Below, piece by piece: positions 44,030-56,071 of a DNA stretch of 64,000 nt. This stretch comes from Isoetes taiwanensis (lineage: Eukaryota > Streptophyta > Lycopodiopsida > Isoetales > Isoetaceae): the NCBI GenBank assembly GCA_021234155.1, contig JAJEKV010000003.1, forward strand, positions 34,081,166 through 34,145,165, given 5' to 3'. Within the stretch, counting starts at the first letter, position 1; every line of letters begins with the position of its first letter. Both the position numbers and the translations under genes were made by a program. The notes under the pieces were generated by a model. The model was not told the DNA's origin, ran no database searches, and saw only the letters and a program-made list of their open reading frames with translations.

Positions 44030-46530
44030 ACATACGTAAAATGCATAGGAAATGATCAAACGGAAAAAAGGGCATTAAATATGGCATTTTAAGACGTTAT
44101 ACACAAAGTTGATACTAAAATCAAGGGGTTTCTTAGTAGGAAATGATCAAAGAAAAAAAAGGATTCGTGGAGATTGGTATATTGTATCAGACGAATAGTT
44201 CACATTAAAGTATCACTCAGATGAATAGTGTAAAGTATCACGTTAACTTATCAACAAATAAGCTCCAATTCTAGTATACCTGGAATTGTGACAACCTCCA
44301 CATTGTAGATACAAGAGTCCATTTATTATACTATTCTTGGAATTGTGACAACCCCACATCGAAGATCCAGAGTCCATTTATTCTAGTATTCCTAAAATTG
44401 TGACGGCCTCCACATCGAAGCTCCAGAGTCTATTTTCAAAGCCTATGTGCCAAATAAATTATGTGTTATGCATTTTTACTTTTCAGCGAGATTATTGGAT
44501 TTGGTTCACTTGGATACTTAGCCTCTCGATTCCCAAGACAATATGATTCCCAAGACAATATAAGTTCAAATAGTCTTTGGAATGGCACTTATCAAACAAA
44601 CCTATGTCTTATAAAGCGTTGGTGATTATTGAATACATCATCTACCTTTGTCTTACCCTGGAAATAAAGAATCTCCCGAACCAATTGTCTATCTGGGACA
44701 CCTTCTGGCCACATGAGGACACAACATAGACAAAAAAACTTTGTCCACTCCTAATTTTGAAAACGATGTTAAGAGCTAATTCCATGGGATGGCTCCTTGC
44801 TTCTTTGTAAAGGGAAGGTGGTGAAAAGTACTACTATAATAGGCATGTGTGTTCTTATTGCTGGCTTCCATTACATATGGGCACTCTAACTCTATAGATG
44901 ACCTTGGCCCAAAACAGAACTAGAAGTAATTTCAGTACCACCACATCATGGGGAATAAGCTGTGATAATTCCTAACTCATTGTCATGCTAACTTGATGTT
45001 GCTTGAATATTCTACCCTGCAATGCTCCGCCGTGTTTTCATGTGCATAGCCACCAAAAGCCCATGCAATACTCTGAATATCTATGGTGTTGCATGCATTG
45101 CGATTGGTAGTAAACTGAAGCACGGTTGCTTCTTCAAACCCATAACAGCAAGGATGGTTATGTAGAGGAAGAGAAAAATAGCTAGGAATTCAGCGATCCC
45201 AGCTCTCTAGAAAGACCAGGAGGAAAATTCATAGACAGGAAAGAAAGGAGTAGGGCCTGCCTCCTGCTAATCTTTCTCAGGCTGTTCTACTGAAAGAAGA
45301 AGGAAAGCTCAGCGTTTCAACAAAGTGCCTTCTCAATTTGAATTGAATCAGAGCAGCGAGAGCAAGCGATAAACATACATATAAAGGAATAAATTAAGAA
45401 ACTCAGGCCTTGAGCTAATAACCAAGAAAATATTTATACCTCCTGTATGTCAGCCTATCAAGGTACATGATGATTACTCGTAAGGAGTTGCCATTTGTTG
45501 CAATCATAATGTTTTTGCCATTAGTAAGCTCACGATCTATAGTATAACATTAAAATTACTTCTGAATCAATATAGAAACCTTGCCAATTTGAAATTGAAA
45601 AACAACTTCTGTGCAGGCATAATATTCCTCTTTTCTCAAAGCTTTGGAATCTGTTGCAATATCCTTTTATTTTGTTGTACCATCTATATACTTTGCCCTT
45701 GAAGTATACAATAGCTCGTTCTGCACACATGGTAAGGCCATTTGGGGGTAAGATGTCACAACTCCTCCTCCATTCCATAATCTGGAGTTCCCTTCTTGTT
45801 CAATCACTGGAGATCTCCATAGCTGCACTTCCCAAGAGCAAAGACATCCGCAATTAACTTTTAATGCACTTACTCGTCCAGGTCAAAATTTTGCATAACT
45901 AAATGCTGTGCAAATATTAAAACACTGGAGAAACAATGTCATCCTGCTGCTGCCTTTTGTAGAATTACATCTGCCTTCCGAATTAAAACTGAACTTGAAA
46001 TCAATCATGTTTCACGTGTCAAAATTCATAAGCAAATATGAGAATAATCACCCAAATCTTACATTCTTTCATTCAGCTCCCATGCAGTAACAACAGGGAT
46101 GGTCTCTTCTTCTGTGGCCGAGCTGAACATTCTGCTCCAAGCCCCTGGTGGAGCAACAAATTTGGGTTCTAAGCCATGTTTTACAGAACGTAAGAACCCA
46201 AATTAATATCGAAACATGCTAAACTAAATCTTGCAGCCAATATTTAAAAGCTCTATTATGTTCGATCTTCTGCAGAAGGTGCACACCTGCTCATTGCAGG
46301 CTTCATACAGTCGAGTATGGCCAAGGCCGAAATGGAAGATGCATCTGCCAAAACAGACTCCCGAGATTGGATGCTAAAAATGGCTTTTGTCGAAGTCAGA
46401 CCAAGGAGGGCCGTTTTGGATAGACCCTACCTTAGCTCTAGGTTTAGAAGCAGTTCCGGTAGACCCAAGATGCCGTCGAATCCTAATCGAGATAGCCACT
46501 GAACCCCATCAAATCTCAACCATTAAATGA
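44030..46530. other. No gene recognised
   Basis: A CTATTCTTGGAATTGTGACAACC-like ~60-bp repeat occurs three times at about 44275-44415 (each followed by CCAC.TCGAAG.TCCAGAGTC). The rest is AT-rich without coding signal. Confidence 0.4.
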
Positions 46531-46533
46531 AAT

Positions 46534-46600
46534 GATCAAATCTCAGCCTTTGGATTTAGGGCTGGGTCCAACACTTACAATAAAACTTTATAATATAGGA
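46534..46600 (-). repeat. Dispersed terminal module, minus copy
   Basis: Read on the minus strand it starts A|TCCTATATTATAAAG and continues through GGACCCAGCCCTAAATCC to AGATTTGATC. The same module lies at 60179-60245 (+) and, in part, at 17730-17777 (-). It is a probable 5' end of a Helitron-like or other element extending leftward. Confidence 0.5.
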
Positions 46601-49392
46601 TAGGGAAATGAAAAAATTAGAGAAAAAACTAAAGAATAATCTATCATAGAATAGAATCTTCATTCAATAGAATGGTATGGCAAAATTCCTTCCGTATTAA
46701 TTGGTCTCATAGAATAAAAAAAGAACAGAATCTTTATATGTTATAAATATTGTGTGTGGACTGTTACTTTTAAATATTTTAAAGAAAAAAATTAAGTCCA
46801 TGCATTATTATTTTTGGACTAACAATGCAAATGAAAGTCTAATTTAAATTATTATTATTATTGGACTAACAATGCAAATGAAAGTCTAATTTAAATTATG
46901 CCATGCAATTTGAAGATCCAATTTTTGGAGTGACATTCAAAAGAAACTAAGCGCAACCCTTCAATTTCCAACCCTGAACAGGGGCACAAAATGCTTCGGT
47001 TTGGTTATATCGGCAATTAATTCCTTCATCGCTCAGATAAGAGCCAGACCAAGACCCTTTAATTATCATAAGGTCTGATACAGAGCATTTTTATCGACCT
47101 TGGATTCTGAGCAGATGGGTCATTTCCTTGCTGCAGCGCACAGAACACACAACACAAACAGAATCTACTTTACTCAAACATCAAAAAGTTTCACGTAAAA
47201 CCATGATATTCTTCCGAATTCCTTACAAGTAGAAGGAATTGAACTGGAAGCTCTTAGATTATTGTCACCAACAGAGACTTTTGTTGCAGATTTGCATGCC
47301 ATATCAAATTTAAATTTGGCTAAATGCTTTGTTTCTTATAGGAGCTGTATTTGAAAGGCATTGGAGTAGCCTAGAATTAAAGCTATAAGGGCGATTTCGG
47401 CTGAGAGTAATGGGTCTAAGCACAATATTGGGGGGCAATTTTTTTGTTGCCCAAATAGGGTGCTGGGGGGTGCTTTATGCCTATTTTTCTAATTTTAGGG
47501 TCCATTAACGACGAACAGCCTCGAGTGCAAAAAAACTCGAGCAAATTCAGGAGAGATCGGTAGCCCGCCAAGAATCTCTTCCCAAAATGTGGCTATCCCT
47601 CCAAATTCCAGTTTGCATTTGCTGCATTTTCATTTCTTTTTTTTCAAGAACAGATGGATTTGGTTGAGCGGTATGCTGCTGAATTTCAAGCAAAGTTTGG
47701 AGATGCAGATCCAGAACTTCTAGCAAAAGAGCTGGGATTCGATCTTGAAGCTGATATACCAGAAATCATGGTACCAGAAATTGAGGCATCGAGTGTTATG
47801 GTAGCAAAAGAATTATCAATTTTAGGAGGGCAGCCTTCAATTTTTCCTTGTGATAATATAGTTTCCCCTATAATTGAAAAGGAGAGTCCTGCTGGCCATA
47901 ACTGTTGTCCATGTATTCAAGTGAAATGCAAATGTATGTCACCGAATACAGCTTGCAGGAGAATGTTTCTGCCAAAAGAAGGATGCAGAGGAAGAGAAGA
48001 GCAGAAAGATTAGCACTTGAATCTGCATCTAGTCCTCACAGATTGGCCACTCGAATCAAACAAAAATTGGCAAAAGTTATTTTGGATAATATTCATAGTG
48101 TATGCAAGAATTTATTTCAAGATGATAGGGATGAAATCTTGGCAAGAACAGATCAGGGATTGCCAGAAATTGGCATCATGGGACACAAGGAATTGTTTGC
48201 AGTTAGACAAGTTGTTGATAATGTGAAGAGCTGTCTTCAAACTAACAAACTAAGAAGGAACCAGAATATGACACAAGCAAGATGATCTACTCTTGTAATG
48301 GCTGTTAATAATGCTAGCAATAAGTCTCGAGTTGCAAAGACTTTAAACATGAAGAGAAGGACTGTATATGCTGCTTTGGACAAGAGGAAAGCAGCTGCAA
48401 TTGGTGGGCCCTGGACCATGTTTAAGAGAAAGGATAGAAGTGATAAGCTCTCTTTTAAAGATCGAGAGAAGATATATAGTTATTGGGTTTCTAACACAAG
48501 AATATCTCCCAACAAGAAGCAAGTTGTGAAGCTTAGGAGAACCAATGAAGCCATATAGGTTGCATCCCATCTACTTTCTTGAAGAATCTCAGGTTAGTGA
48601 AGTTTGAAAAGAATTTAGTTTTGAAATCCTTACTAGTTATCTAGTTTGTATATTTAGTATGTTATCTAATATTTAATTTATATACTTGGAGGGAAGTATA
48701 TATGAAGTGTCAATTTACTGCTATATATGAAGATCAGACAAATTTCTTGAAGTGTAGATGTAGTGGTTGTTGAATATGCTTTTATATTATGGCTAAAATA
48801 TGTTTTGGCTTGACCTGTAGGTTGTCTTCTACAAAAAGTTTCAAAAATAGAATCCTGACATCAAAATAGGTTTGAGAAGGTTTGAGTGCTTGAAACCTTT
48901 GTTTGTTAGGAGACTAAAAGATCGTGAAACTTGCATGTGCATTTATCACATGAAGATGGAATTTGTGAGACAGACATTGAATAGAATTAGAAGAGACATA
49001 AACACACATGGAACAAATTGTAAGTGCAAGTGTTCAATTTGTGGTGCTGGAGAGCTTTGTGAAGCAAAGGAGAAGACTTTTAATAGTGTTAGTGAACTAT
49101 GGAGGTCACTGGTATGTTCTAAGGCAGATGAGGATCTTTGGCACAAAGCAAATTGTCTTAAACTTGATTGTAGCTCATGTGGAATAAGAAAATTCACAAG
49201 ATGTCCAAGGGAGAAGAGCGCTCTTCGGACAATTGATTGGAAGAACTTTGAGAAGGTATGTACATGTTTAATTCATTGTGTTTGCATTTGTATTCAATAT
49301 TTGAAAAAACATGCAAATGATTCAAACTAAATCTGAAACTGTATTTTGTTGTTACTGCAAGTTAAAGAGACAACAACATTGAAAGAGGCTAG

Positions 49393-49948
49393 TTCACAAA
49401 ACAACAACATTGAAAGAGTTCATGTCTCATGCTGAATCTGTTATCAAGCAGTTCGTTTCACATAATTACACAACTAGATGGCAAGCAGAATAATTTAAGA
49501 AATGTCTTCAAACATTTCCAAAAGGTACTGTGGTTTCTGTTATAGATTTGCCGAGAATTTCTCCTTCAAAGTTCAACAGGAAATCCAAAGCATGCATTGG
49601 CATAATGACCAATGTTCCATCCTAGTTCATATCACTTACAGATTGGTGACAGAAAAATTATCAAAGAGACACATTTATACATATCATGTTGAATCTGTTA
49701 TCAAGCAGTTCGTTCCACACAATTACACAGCTAGGTGGCAAGCAGAACAATTTAAGAACTGTCTTCAAACATTTCCAAAAGGTACTGTGCTTTCTGTTAT
49801 AGATTTTGCCGAGAATTTCTCCTTCCAAGTTCAACAGGAAATCCAAAGCATGCATTGGCATAATGACCAATGTTCCATCTTAGTTCATATCACTTACAGA
49901 CATGCTTTAGATTCTGAAATTCCACACATCAAGCAACGAAAATTTTAG
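49393..49948 (+). repeat. Internal duplication of a transposase exon
   Basis: About 49430-49643 and 49687-49905 are two ~95% identical copies of the exon with the SVID(F)AENFSF motif. Between them lies a 43-base piece (GGTGACAGAAAAATTATCAA..) that is otherwise found at 53816-53860, the start of the next exon 3.9 kb away. Exon order has therefore been scrambled. Confidence 0.8.
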
Positions 49949-52317
49949 TGGCCCCGGCGGGCCATTTGGCCACAAATTACCGGTTCAGATAAATTGTGAT
50001 GGCCGGCTTGAGTAGGATGCTTTAACTATAGATTACTTGCAGATTTGCCATTTCGTGGCACTTTATTGCATATTAGGACATTAGAATGGCCAAATTAGAT
50101 GTTTGCTAATTAGAACTGTATCGACTTTGGGGCCAATTTAGTCCCAAGTGAGAACTACATATGCTTATGGAATGGCCATTTAGGCCACTTGGCCAAATCC
50201 TGTAACCCCTTACTTTTATCAAATCTTAACTCATTAAGAAAAAAAGAACTAGCAAAAGGCACACCAGAAGACTTTGGCAAGGTTAAACTTGTTAGATATC
50301 TAAGCATAGTGTCATTAGAGAGAGGACTTTGGCTGCTTAAATTTATGCTTTATAACAAAGTTACACAAATTATAAATTAGAAAAACATGAACTTACCTTC
50401 TTTCTTCCATTGTGCTCCTCATACCACAGGCGTCACATTCTGAGCTTCAATAGAATTACGAAGAATTCAAATTAGCTACGATGAATGGTCCAAGAAAGTT
50501 TGAATAACTCCCCTATAGCTCCTAATGTTGAATAAACTTGACTGCTATTAGCACCCTAGAGAACCATTGGCCATCTTTAGTTACTCTCAATAATGGGCTA
50601 TCATTTGCGTTCAGGTAACACTCACATTCAGGAACACTCTTGCTGAAATAGCAAGTCAGAATGCAGGCATTTTCAAGGTATGTTTTTCTAGAAATGATCT
50701 TTTATGGTTTTAGCACAAAGAAACAAAAGTGAATATTAAAAGAACAAAATAATGCAACAAGTTGCGAGTTTGTTGGCAAGCTAAAGATGCATTGGCCAAA
50801 CGTCCAATTCATCAAATATGAAGATGGCAGCAATTCTTCCTTGTTTGGCAATTGCGGACCTAATGCTTTGATCCAAACCAAACCCATCCTCGGTTGATAA
50901 CATGAATCCTAAAGCCAAGGTTGGATAGGCCAGAGTGAAATTTTTATAATAGGCATAAGCAAGAAGGAAACTTCGAGGCAAAGCGGTGTTATTTTGATGC
51001 AACAAACATTGTAAACCTTTGTATTGCCACGATCTTTTTCAACCTGTTAGAACACGCACACATTGCCTTCTAAGGCATAGATGGATAACTCCACTTGCCT
51101 CGCAGAACCATCCAAACACCAATAATCACTTTCGGATGAGATGTATTTAGGCTGTGGATATTCTGTGGTACTAAAGGTCTAACGTTATTTGCCAGATAGT
51201 AAGTGATGATCAGTATCATATAGCTAGATTTGAAGCAGTACTAGATTTTGATTTTGCATTTGTTATAATAACAGACGCGCTTTTTCATCGTGCTTATTCC
51301 TTATCCATGCTGCAATCATAAAATTGAAGAGAAAAATTTAGTTCCATTTATGTTTGCAATATCTTGAATGCATCCACCAGGCGTGCAAACTTTCCATAGA
51401 TGTCACTTAGAGCATTTCCCAATCAAAATAAGATCTGAATCCATTTATCAATACATGCATCATCTTGACTTCTGGCAATGATTCTAAGCTCACACATGAT
51501 TTAAAATCTTTAATCATTAAGGAAATCTCTTACATATTGTCCTCAGTCTGACTCGTGAGGTGAAGTGGCTTAAAGGAAAAGTGTCTTCTGCCAGAGCAAT
51601 AGTCTAGGAGGCATGTGCTGCAATTCCAAAGTTCTAAGAAAATTCGGCTGGCTGCATTTAAACTTGAGTTTGAAAAATCATGAACCTGAAAAATGCTAAG
51701 GGAAAGGCTAAAGAAAGAGGATGAAGTCTGCACTTGTTGTACAGAGAACTACACTGCTCTTTGGTTGCGTGCCACCCAAAAGGAAGAATGAAGGCATGGC
51801 TCAAAGAAAAATCCTAGAACTTGGTTAGCATGAAGCCCGTGCTGGAAACAAGAATAATGTATTGTTGGCTATGAATACGGGCCACAAATGTTATATGGAT
51901 CCTATGCATCAGGAATCTCCTTGCCAGTCACGGGTTCTGATGGCCCTACAACACTTTTGTATTCTGCCCAATCCTCTAGCCAATACATGCAAGCTCCAGT
52001 TAGGAAGGGGTCATCCTCCTAAAACGGAATCACATTACTACTCTAGGTTGTCATCATCTCCAGTTGGTTGCCACCATTTCCAGAGCATTACATTCAAACA
52101 ATTTTTCTACATACCTGAAAGGGGGGTGATAGTGAAGTTACTCCTTTAAATATGAATTCTCTACTTCAATAGGCATTCTACTCACGGTTGTGTAAATCTC
52201 TGAACTGCTTCTTCATTCCCGAAAGTTTATGCTTCAACTTCTTCTGCAAGCCTGAGAGTACTTGTAAGGAATTGCCACCGAAACGCCAGAAATGCAATAC
52301 AACACAAGCATTGACTA

Positions 52318-52480
52318 TGCCATTGAACTCGAAAAAATTAAAGCCTGCTTCTCTGCATCGGGTAAGGAGGGCCTTTGCATCTTTGAAGTCCAACTGATTT
52401 CCAAAACTGACCCATGATCCATAGCGATGGGCACTAAACTTGAAGCCGGTTTTGCCCAGATGCCTATATTGCATTTGCAT
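52318..52480 (-). pseudogene. Fragment of a KAB1-like K+-channel beta subunit (aldo/keto reductase fold)
   Basis: The minus strand starts MQMQYRHLGKTGFKFSAHRY and continues GSWVSFGNQLDFKDAKALL then REAGFNFFE, about 50 residues matching the N-terminus of plant KAB1-type proteins (MQYxxLGxSGLxVSxLxxGxWVTFGNQLDxxxAKxLL). Homology stops near 52318, so the NAEVYANG segment with the catalytic Tyr is absent. I see no other KAB1 exons nearby. It is best read as a host gene fragment captured by the surrounding insertion. Confidence 0.75.
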
Positions 52481-53109
52481 GCTGCCCTTCTATTTGGATG
52501 GATTTGCCATGCATGTCTATCGAAGGTTTCAAAAAATCTATCTCATCCGGGTCCAATATGGATAATGTATTGAAATGTACTTACCTTCTGAAAAAGCTTT
52601 ACGATTTGCAAACCGCCAAGGAGAAATGGAATATTTCAACTACTGAGTCTGCTTGGAATATTTATTCTCGTCGGGTGTAAAGATTTTCAAATAATCCATG
52701 GCGGAATAGAATGAAGTCCCCATTATGAACAAGCATGCAAGATTCGTGTAGAACTTTAGAGACTTCGTGGGCGGATACCGCAGCCAAACAGAAGGAATAC
52801 CACCAAATGTAGTTTAAAGGAGGCTAGGGGACGATGGCAACAGCGCGACATATTCACAAAGTTCGATGGAGGGCACAACAAAGGAAGTCAATAGCACAAG
52901 CCCGATGCAAGAAGAAGTTATTCCTTTGACCCTTTCCATCTCCGTATCCAATTTTTTTCCGATTTTCTAATTTCCCTGGCCTTAGATTTGCGAAAGCAGA
53001 GATCCAATAATGCAAAATAAGCCACATCAGATTTTGATCACATGGAAATTACACGTGGATAGGCTAGAATTTGAGGAAAGGCTATAGGCCCGGTAGGGCT
53101 GGTGTGCTA

Positions 53110-53330
53110 AAGAAAGAAAGAAATCCTTTTTAACATCACACCACTAGGCAGCATCCAACTGAACATGCGACTACACACCACACCACATTGCTTGGTTGGG
53201 CCCTGCCCCCACCACTTTACATTGCATTTGTGGGGTTTGACCCCCAACAGTTCAGAGTGCGACTTTGGGTGGCCTCGAACTCTGGACCTCCCATTGTTAG
53301 GACTAGTGTCCCACCCTCATAAATTCGCCA
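53110..53330 (-). mobile_element. tRNA-derived SINE-like sequence
   Basis: On the minus strand GACACTAGTCCTAACAATGG then GAGGTCCAGAGTTCGAGGCC resembles the A-box/B-box head of plant tRNA-derived SINEs. The body is GC-rich and the end is ATTTCTTTCTTTCTTT. Box A is imperfect; no clear target duplication found. Confidence 0.4.
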
Positions 53331-55079
53331 CTTATGGGGGGGCAACATTATTAGAATTTTTTATGCCTAAATATATCTACCAACTAAAAATAAGCCCCCG
53401 CTTTTGGAAGATTGCATGTCGAGGCAATTTTCAATACTCTTTACCAAGACTCCGGCATCCTATTTTCGATTCTCCCTACTAACAATCTGCGCATTATTGA
53501 AACACATGCGATATGAATTCAAATACATACGACATGTAACTTAAACACATTTATATAAAGTAGCGACTTCTTTATGTTTGAGCAAATAGCTCTATATTTA
53601 ATACGGTTCTAGCTAAAAATCGCCATTTGAGCTATACAATGTTAGATATTTAGTTCAAAAATTGCCAATTGGGTTGCAAAAACATTAGAAAAAAAGAGGA
53701 AAAATGGCCAGTTCAGGCTACAGTGACTTTTGTGGGCATATTTTACGAGGAATGGCCAATTCATTATACTTATACAAAATTATAGGTCCCTTAAAATTTT
53801 TCCTGACATCAAGATTGGTGACAGAAAAATTATCAAAGAGACACATTTCTACATATCAGACGACAAGAAACATGACAGCTTATTTGTCCAGCATTGTTTG
53901 CAAAAACATCACGAGTTTTTGTTGAGCAAGGGAGTTAATTTGTCGAAACATGTATTTTGGTCTGATGGATGTACCTCCCAGTTCAAATCTTCTAGAGCTT
54001 TCTACTTCTTAGGCACATTCTACAAGCTGAAGGGGATTAAGATGCAGTAGAACTTTTTGCCACATCACATGGTAAAGGGGAACATGACGGGGCTGGAGCT
54101 GTCATAAAGAGAATATTGACGAGTGAAATGCTTAAAAGGGACAGCACACCCTTGAGGAATGCTGAAGATGTTGTCAACTTTCTTATTTCTTATTTCAGTT
54201 GCAAACAAACTTCAAAGGAAAGCAACATACAAAGGTATTAGTTTTATTTCATAGTGTTAAGTATTTTGATACTCAAATTATTTCTTACACCCTAAACCTT
54301 TTATTTTAGGTTCTTTTGGCTTGTTAAGTTGGGTGATATGAATAGAGACTTGCCGTATGAATGTGATACTTTAGCAAGTACAAAAAGATTCACACAATCA
54401 GGCCTTACTGCCAAGATAGACCAACTGAAATGGCACATAGGCATCTTTCATGCTTTTGCAGATTTTGTTGGAGAGAATTATGGTCTAAATGTAGACATGC
54501 ATCTCGGCTTGGAGATTATTCATTATCAACTCTGATTCCTATGGTCTTCGAGGAGGAGTCTCCTGTCAACCATGTGCAGTATGAGGGGGACAATCAATGG
54601 AAAGCAGAAATGGTTGAAGTAGGTGATAACTTTGTTGTGAATGCAGAGGAAGGAAATGATGAGAATGTGGATTTCTGGATAATCAAGTGCACTGACCCGA
54701 AATGCATTGTGCAGCATGCATTTAAGGACTATTGGGGGTCTAAGTTCAACAGGCAGGAGGTTGTCTTGTCAGGTAAGTATTACAAGTTCATCGGAGATGG
54801 TAAGTATGAGTTGTTAGACAATATGCCTGATGTAACTTGCTATGCACACCTTGTAGTTTGTGCAAAGGTTGAATTGCAGGCTGCACATGGTGAAAAAGGG
54901 TGTGTTCTGTCTCTCAGACGATGTACATGAACAGATTATTGAATATTTGCCTCCTCCTTCATCCGAGGCACTTGCTGCCAGCCCTAGTACAGAGGAGGAT
55001 TGATGCAGTGAAATTGATAGATCAAATGTTGCAGACTTTTGCATACATGCATGTTACATAACATTGTAAACTTGAGCAG

Positions 55080-55700
55080 CTGCTTCTTCTATCAAAAGAG
55101 TGAACTTTGTATGTGAATAGGCTGCTAGTAACAGAACCATACGGTTCAAGTGTTGTTTCAACCATTTTCTTCTATCAAAAGAGCGAACTTTTTATGTGAG
55201 TAGGCTGCTAGTAACAGAACCATATGGTTCAAGTGTTGTTTCAATTATTGTTTCAACCATTGTTTCAACCATTGTTATCAAGTGTTTAAAGCGTTTTAAT
55301 ATCAAGTGTTTTAATATCAAGTGTTTCAATATTGATCAAGTGTTTAAATTATACTCGCAACTATGGTAAGGAACCAGTGTATGGAACAAGTGTTTAAATA
55401 ATAAAGTGAACAAGTGTCTAAATAATGAAGTTCTACAAGTAAACAGGGTCCATCATTTCCTATCATCCTAGATCAGTCATTGTATAGTAATGTTTAAGTG
55501 TCTTGATTATTTAATCAAGTGGTGTTGTTTAAATATTTCAAGTTCAATAACTTGTGTACTTGTATTGTATTGTTTGTGTTTTTAACTTAAAAAGTTTCAG
55601 AGTAAGTGTTGACACTCAATATTGAGTGTTTGATTGCATGTTCAAAGTGTTGAATTCAATATTTGTAGTGTTTAAGTGTTTTGTGTTGAGTGTTTATTTG
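55080..55700. repeat. Tandem repeats between the convergent genes
   Basis: A ~80-bp direct duplication (CTTCTATCAAAAGAG..CGGTTCAAGTGTTGTTTCAA) lies at about 55085-55245. A run of CAAGTGTTT(A/C)AA words follows at 55280-55500, with weaker copies to 55700. It occupies the junction between the 3' ends of the two transposon genes. Confidence 0.7.
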
Positions 55701-56071
55701 TGTCTATATTCCAATTGCTAAATGCTCAAGTATTCCATTGTCAACCAAGTATTTAAGTAAACTGAATGTAACAACAAGGCCAATCCTCAAAGTTTCAACT
55801 CATGAAACCTGTTGCAAACCATATATTAATGAAAAAGACTGCTCACAAATTTGAAAACCATAAATATTGCATTCATTGACAACTTATTTACATTGTAGAA
55901 GGTTCAAGCTTACTGCCTTTACAAAATAGGCAATACAAAATCATTGACATAGTGTCAATGGATGCTAGCTATAGTTCAACATGCACATTCATGCTATACA
56001 AAAGGAACATTGAAGTTCATGTGCATTCTAAAAGGGATCTTCACTCTGCATAATTGAAATTTGAAACTGAA

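Larger units (their letters stand above)
49949..53700. mobile_element. 3.8-kb insertion inside the transposase gene
   Basis: Separates exon 3 (ending SEIPHIKQRKF) from exon 4. Non-coding, with a KAB1-like fragment and a SINE-like piece inside. Both edges are rich in ATGGCCA and TTGGCC words (49950-50200 and about 53703-53755), possibly subterminal repeats. No retroviral or Helitron coding capacity; exact boundaries not fixed. Confidence 0.4.
47654..55003 (+). pseudogene. Spliced DDE-like transposase gene of a two-gene DNA transposon
   Basis: Exon blocks: 47654-48600 (MDLVERYAAEFQAKFGDADP at the start; a helical and basic middle, KTLNMKRRTVYAALDKRK; ends LHPIYFLEESQ before GTTAGT), 48823-49255 (LKPLFVRRLKDRETCMCIYH and a Cys cluster, CKCKCSICGAGELC; donor AAG|GTATGT), 49393-49948 (duplicated), 53811-54235 (HVFWSDGCTSQFKSSRAFYF then an HGKG..DG..GA..KR box; donor at 54235), and 54310-55003 (HLSCFCRFCWRELWSKC and an acidic tail). 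DFAEN..Q.EIQSMHW (about 49802), WSDGC.SQFK (53958) and HGKG.DG (about 54066) are the blocks of a widespread uncharacterised transposase-like family, and the acidic residues could form a DDE/D triad. Breaks: in-frame TGA at 48283, frameshifts near 47900, 48540, 54030, 54440 and 54890, and a 3.9-kb insertion. Confidence 0.65.

Noticed and set aside
52178-52480. Complete aldo/keto reductase gene
   Set aside because: Similarity ends after about 50 residues; the catalytic Tyr region and all later blocks are missing.
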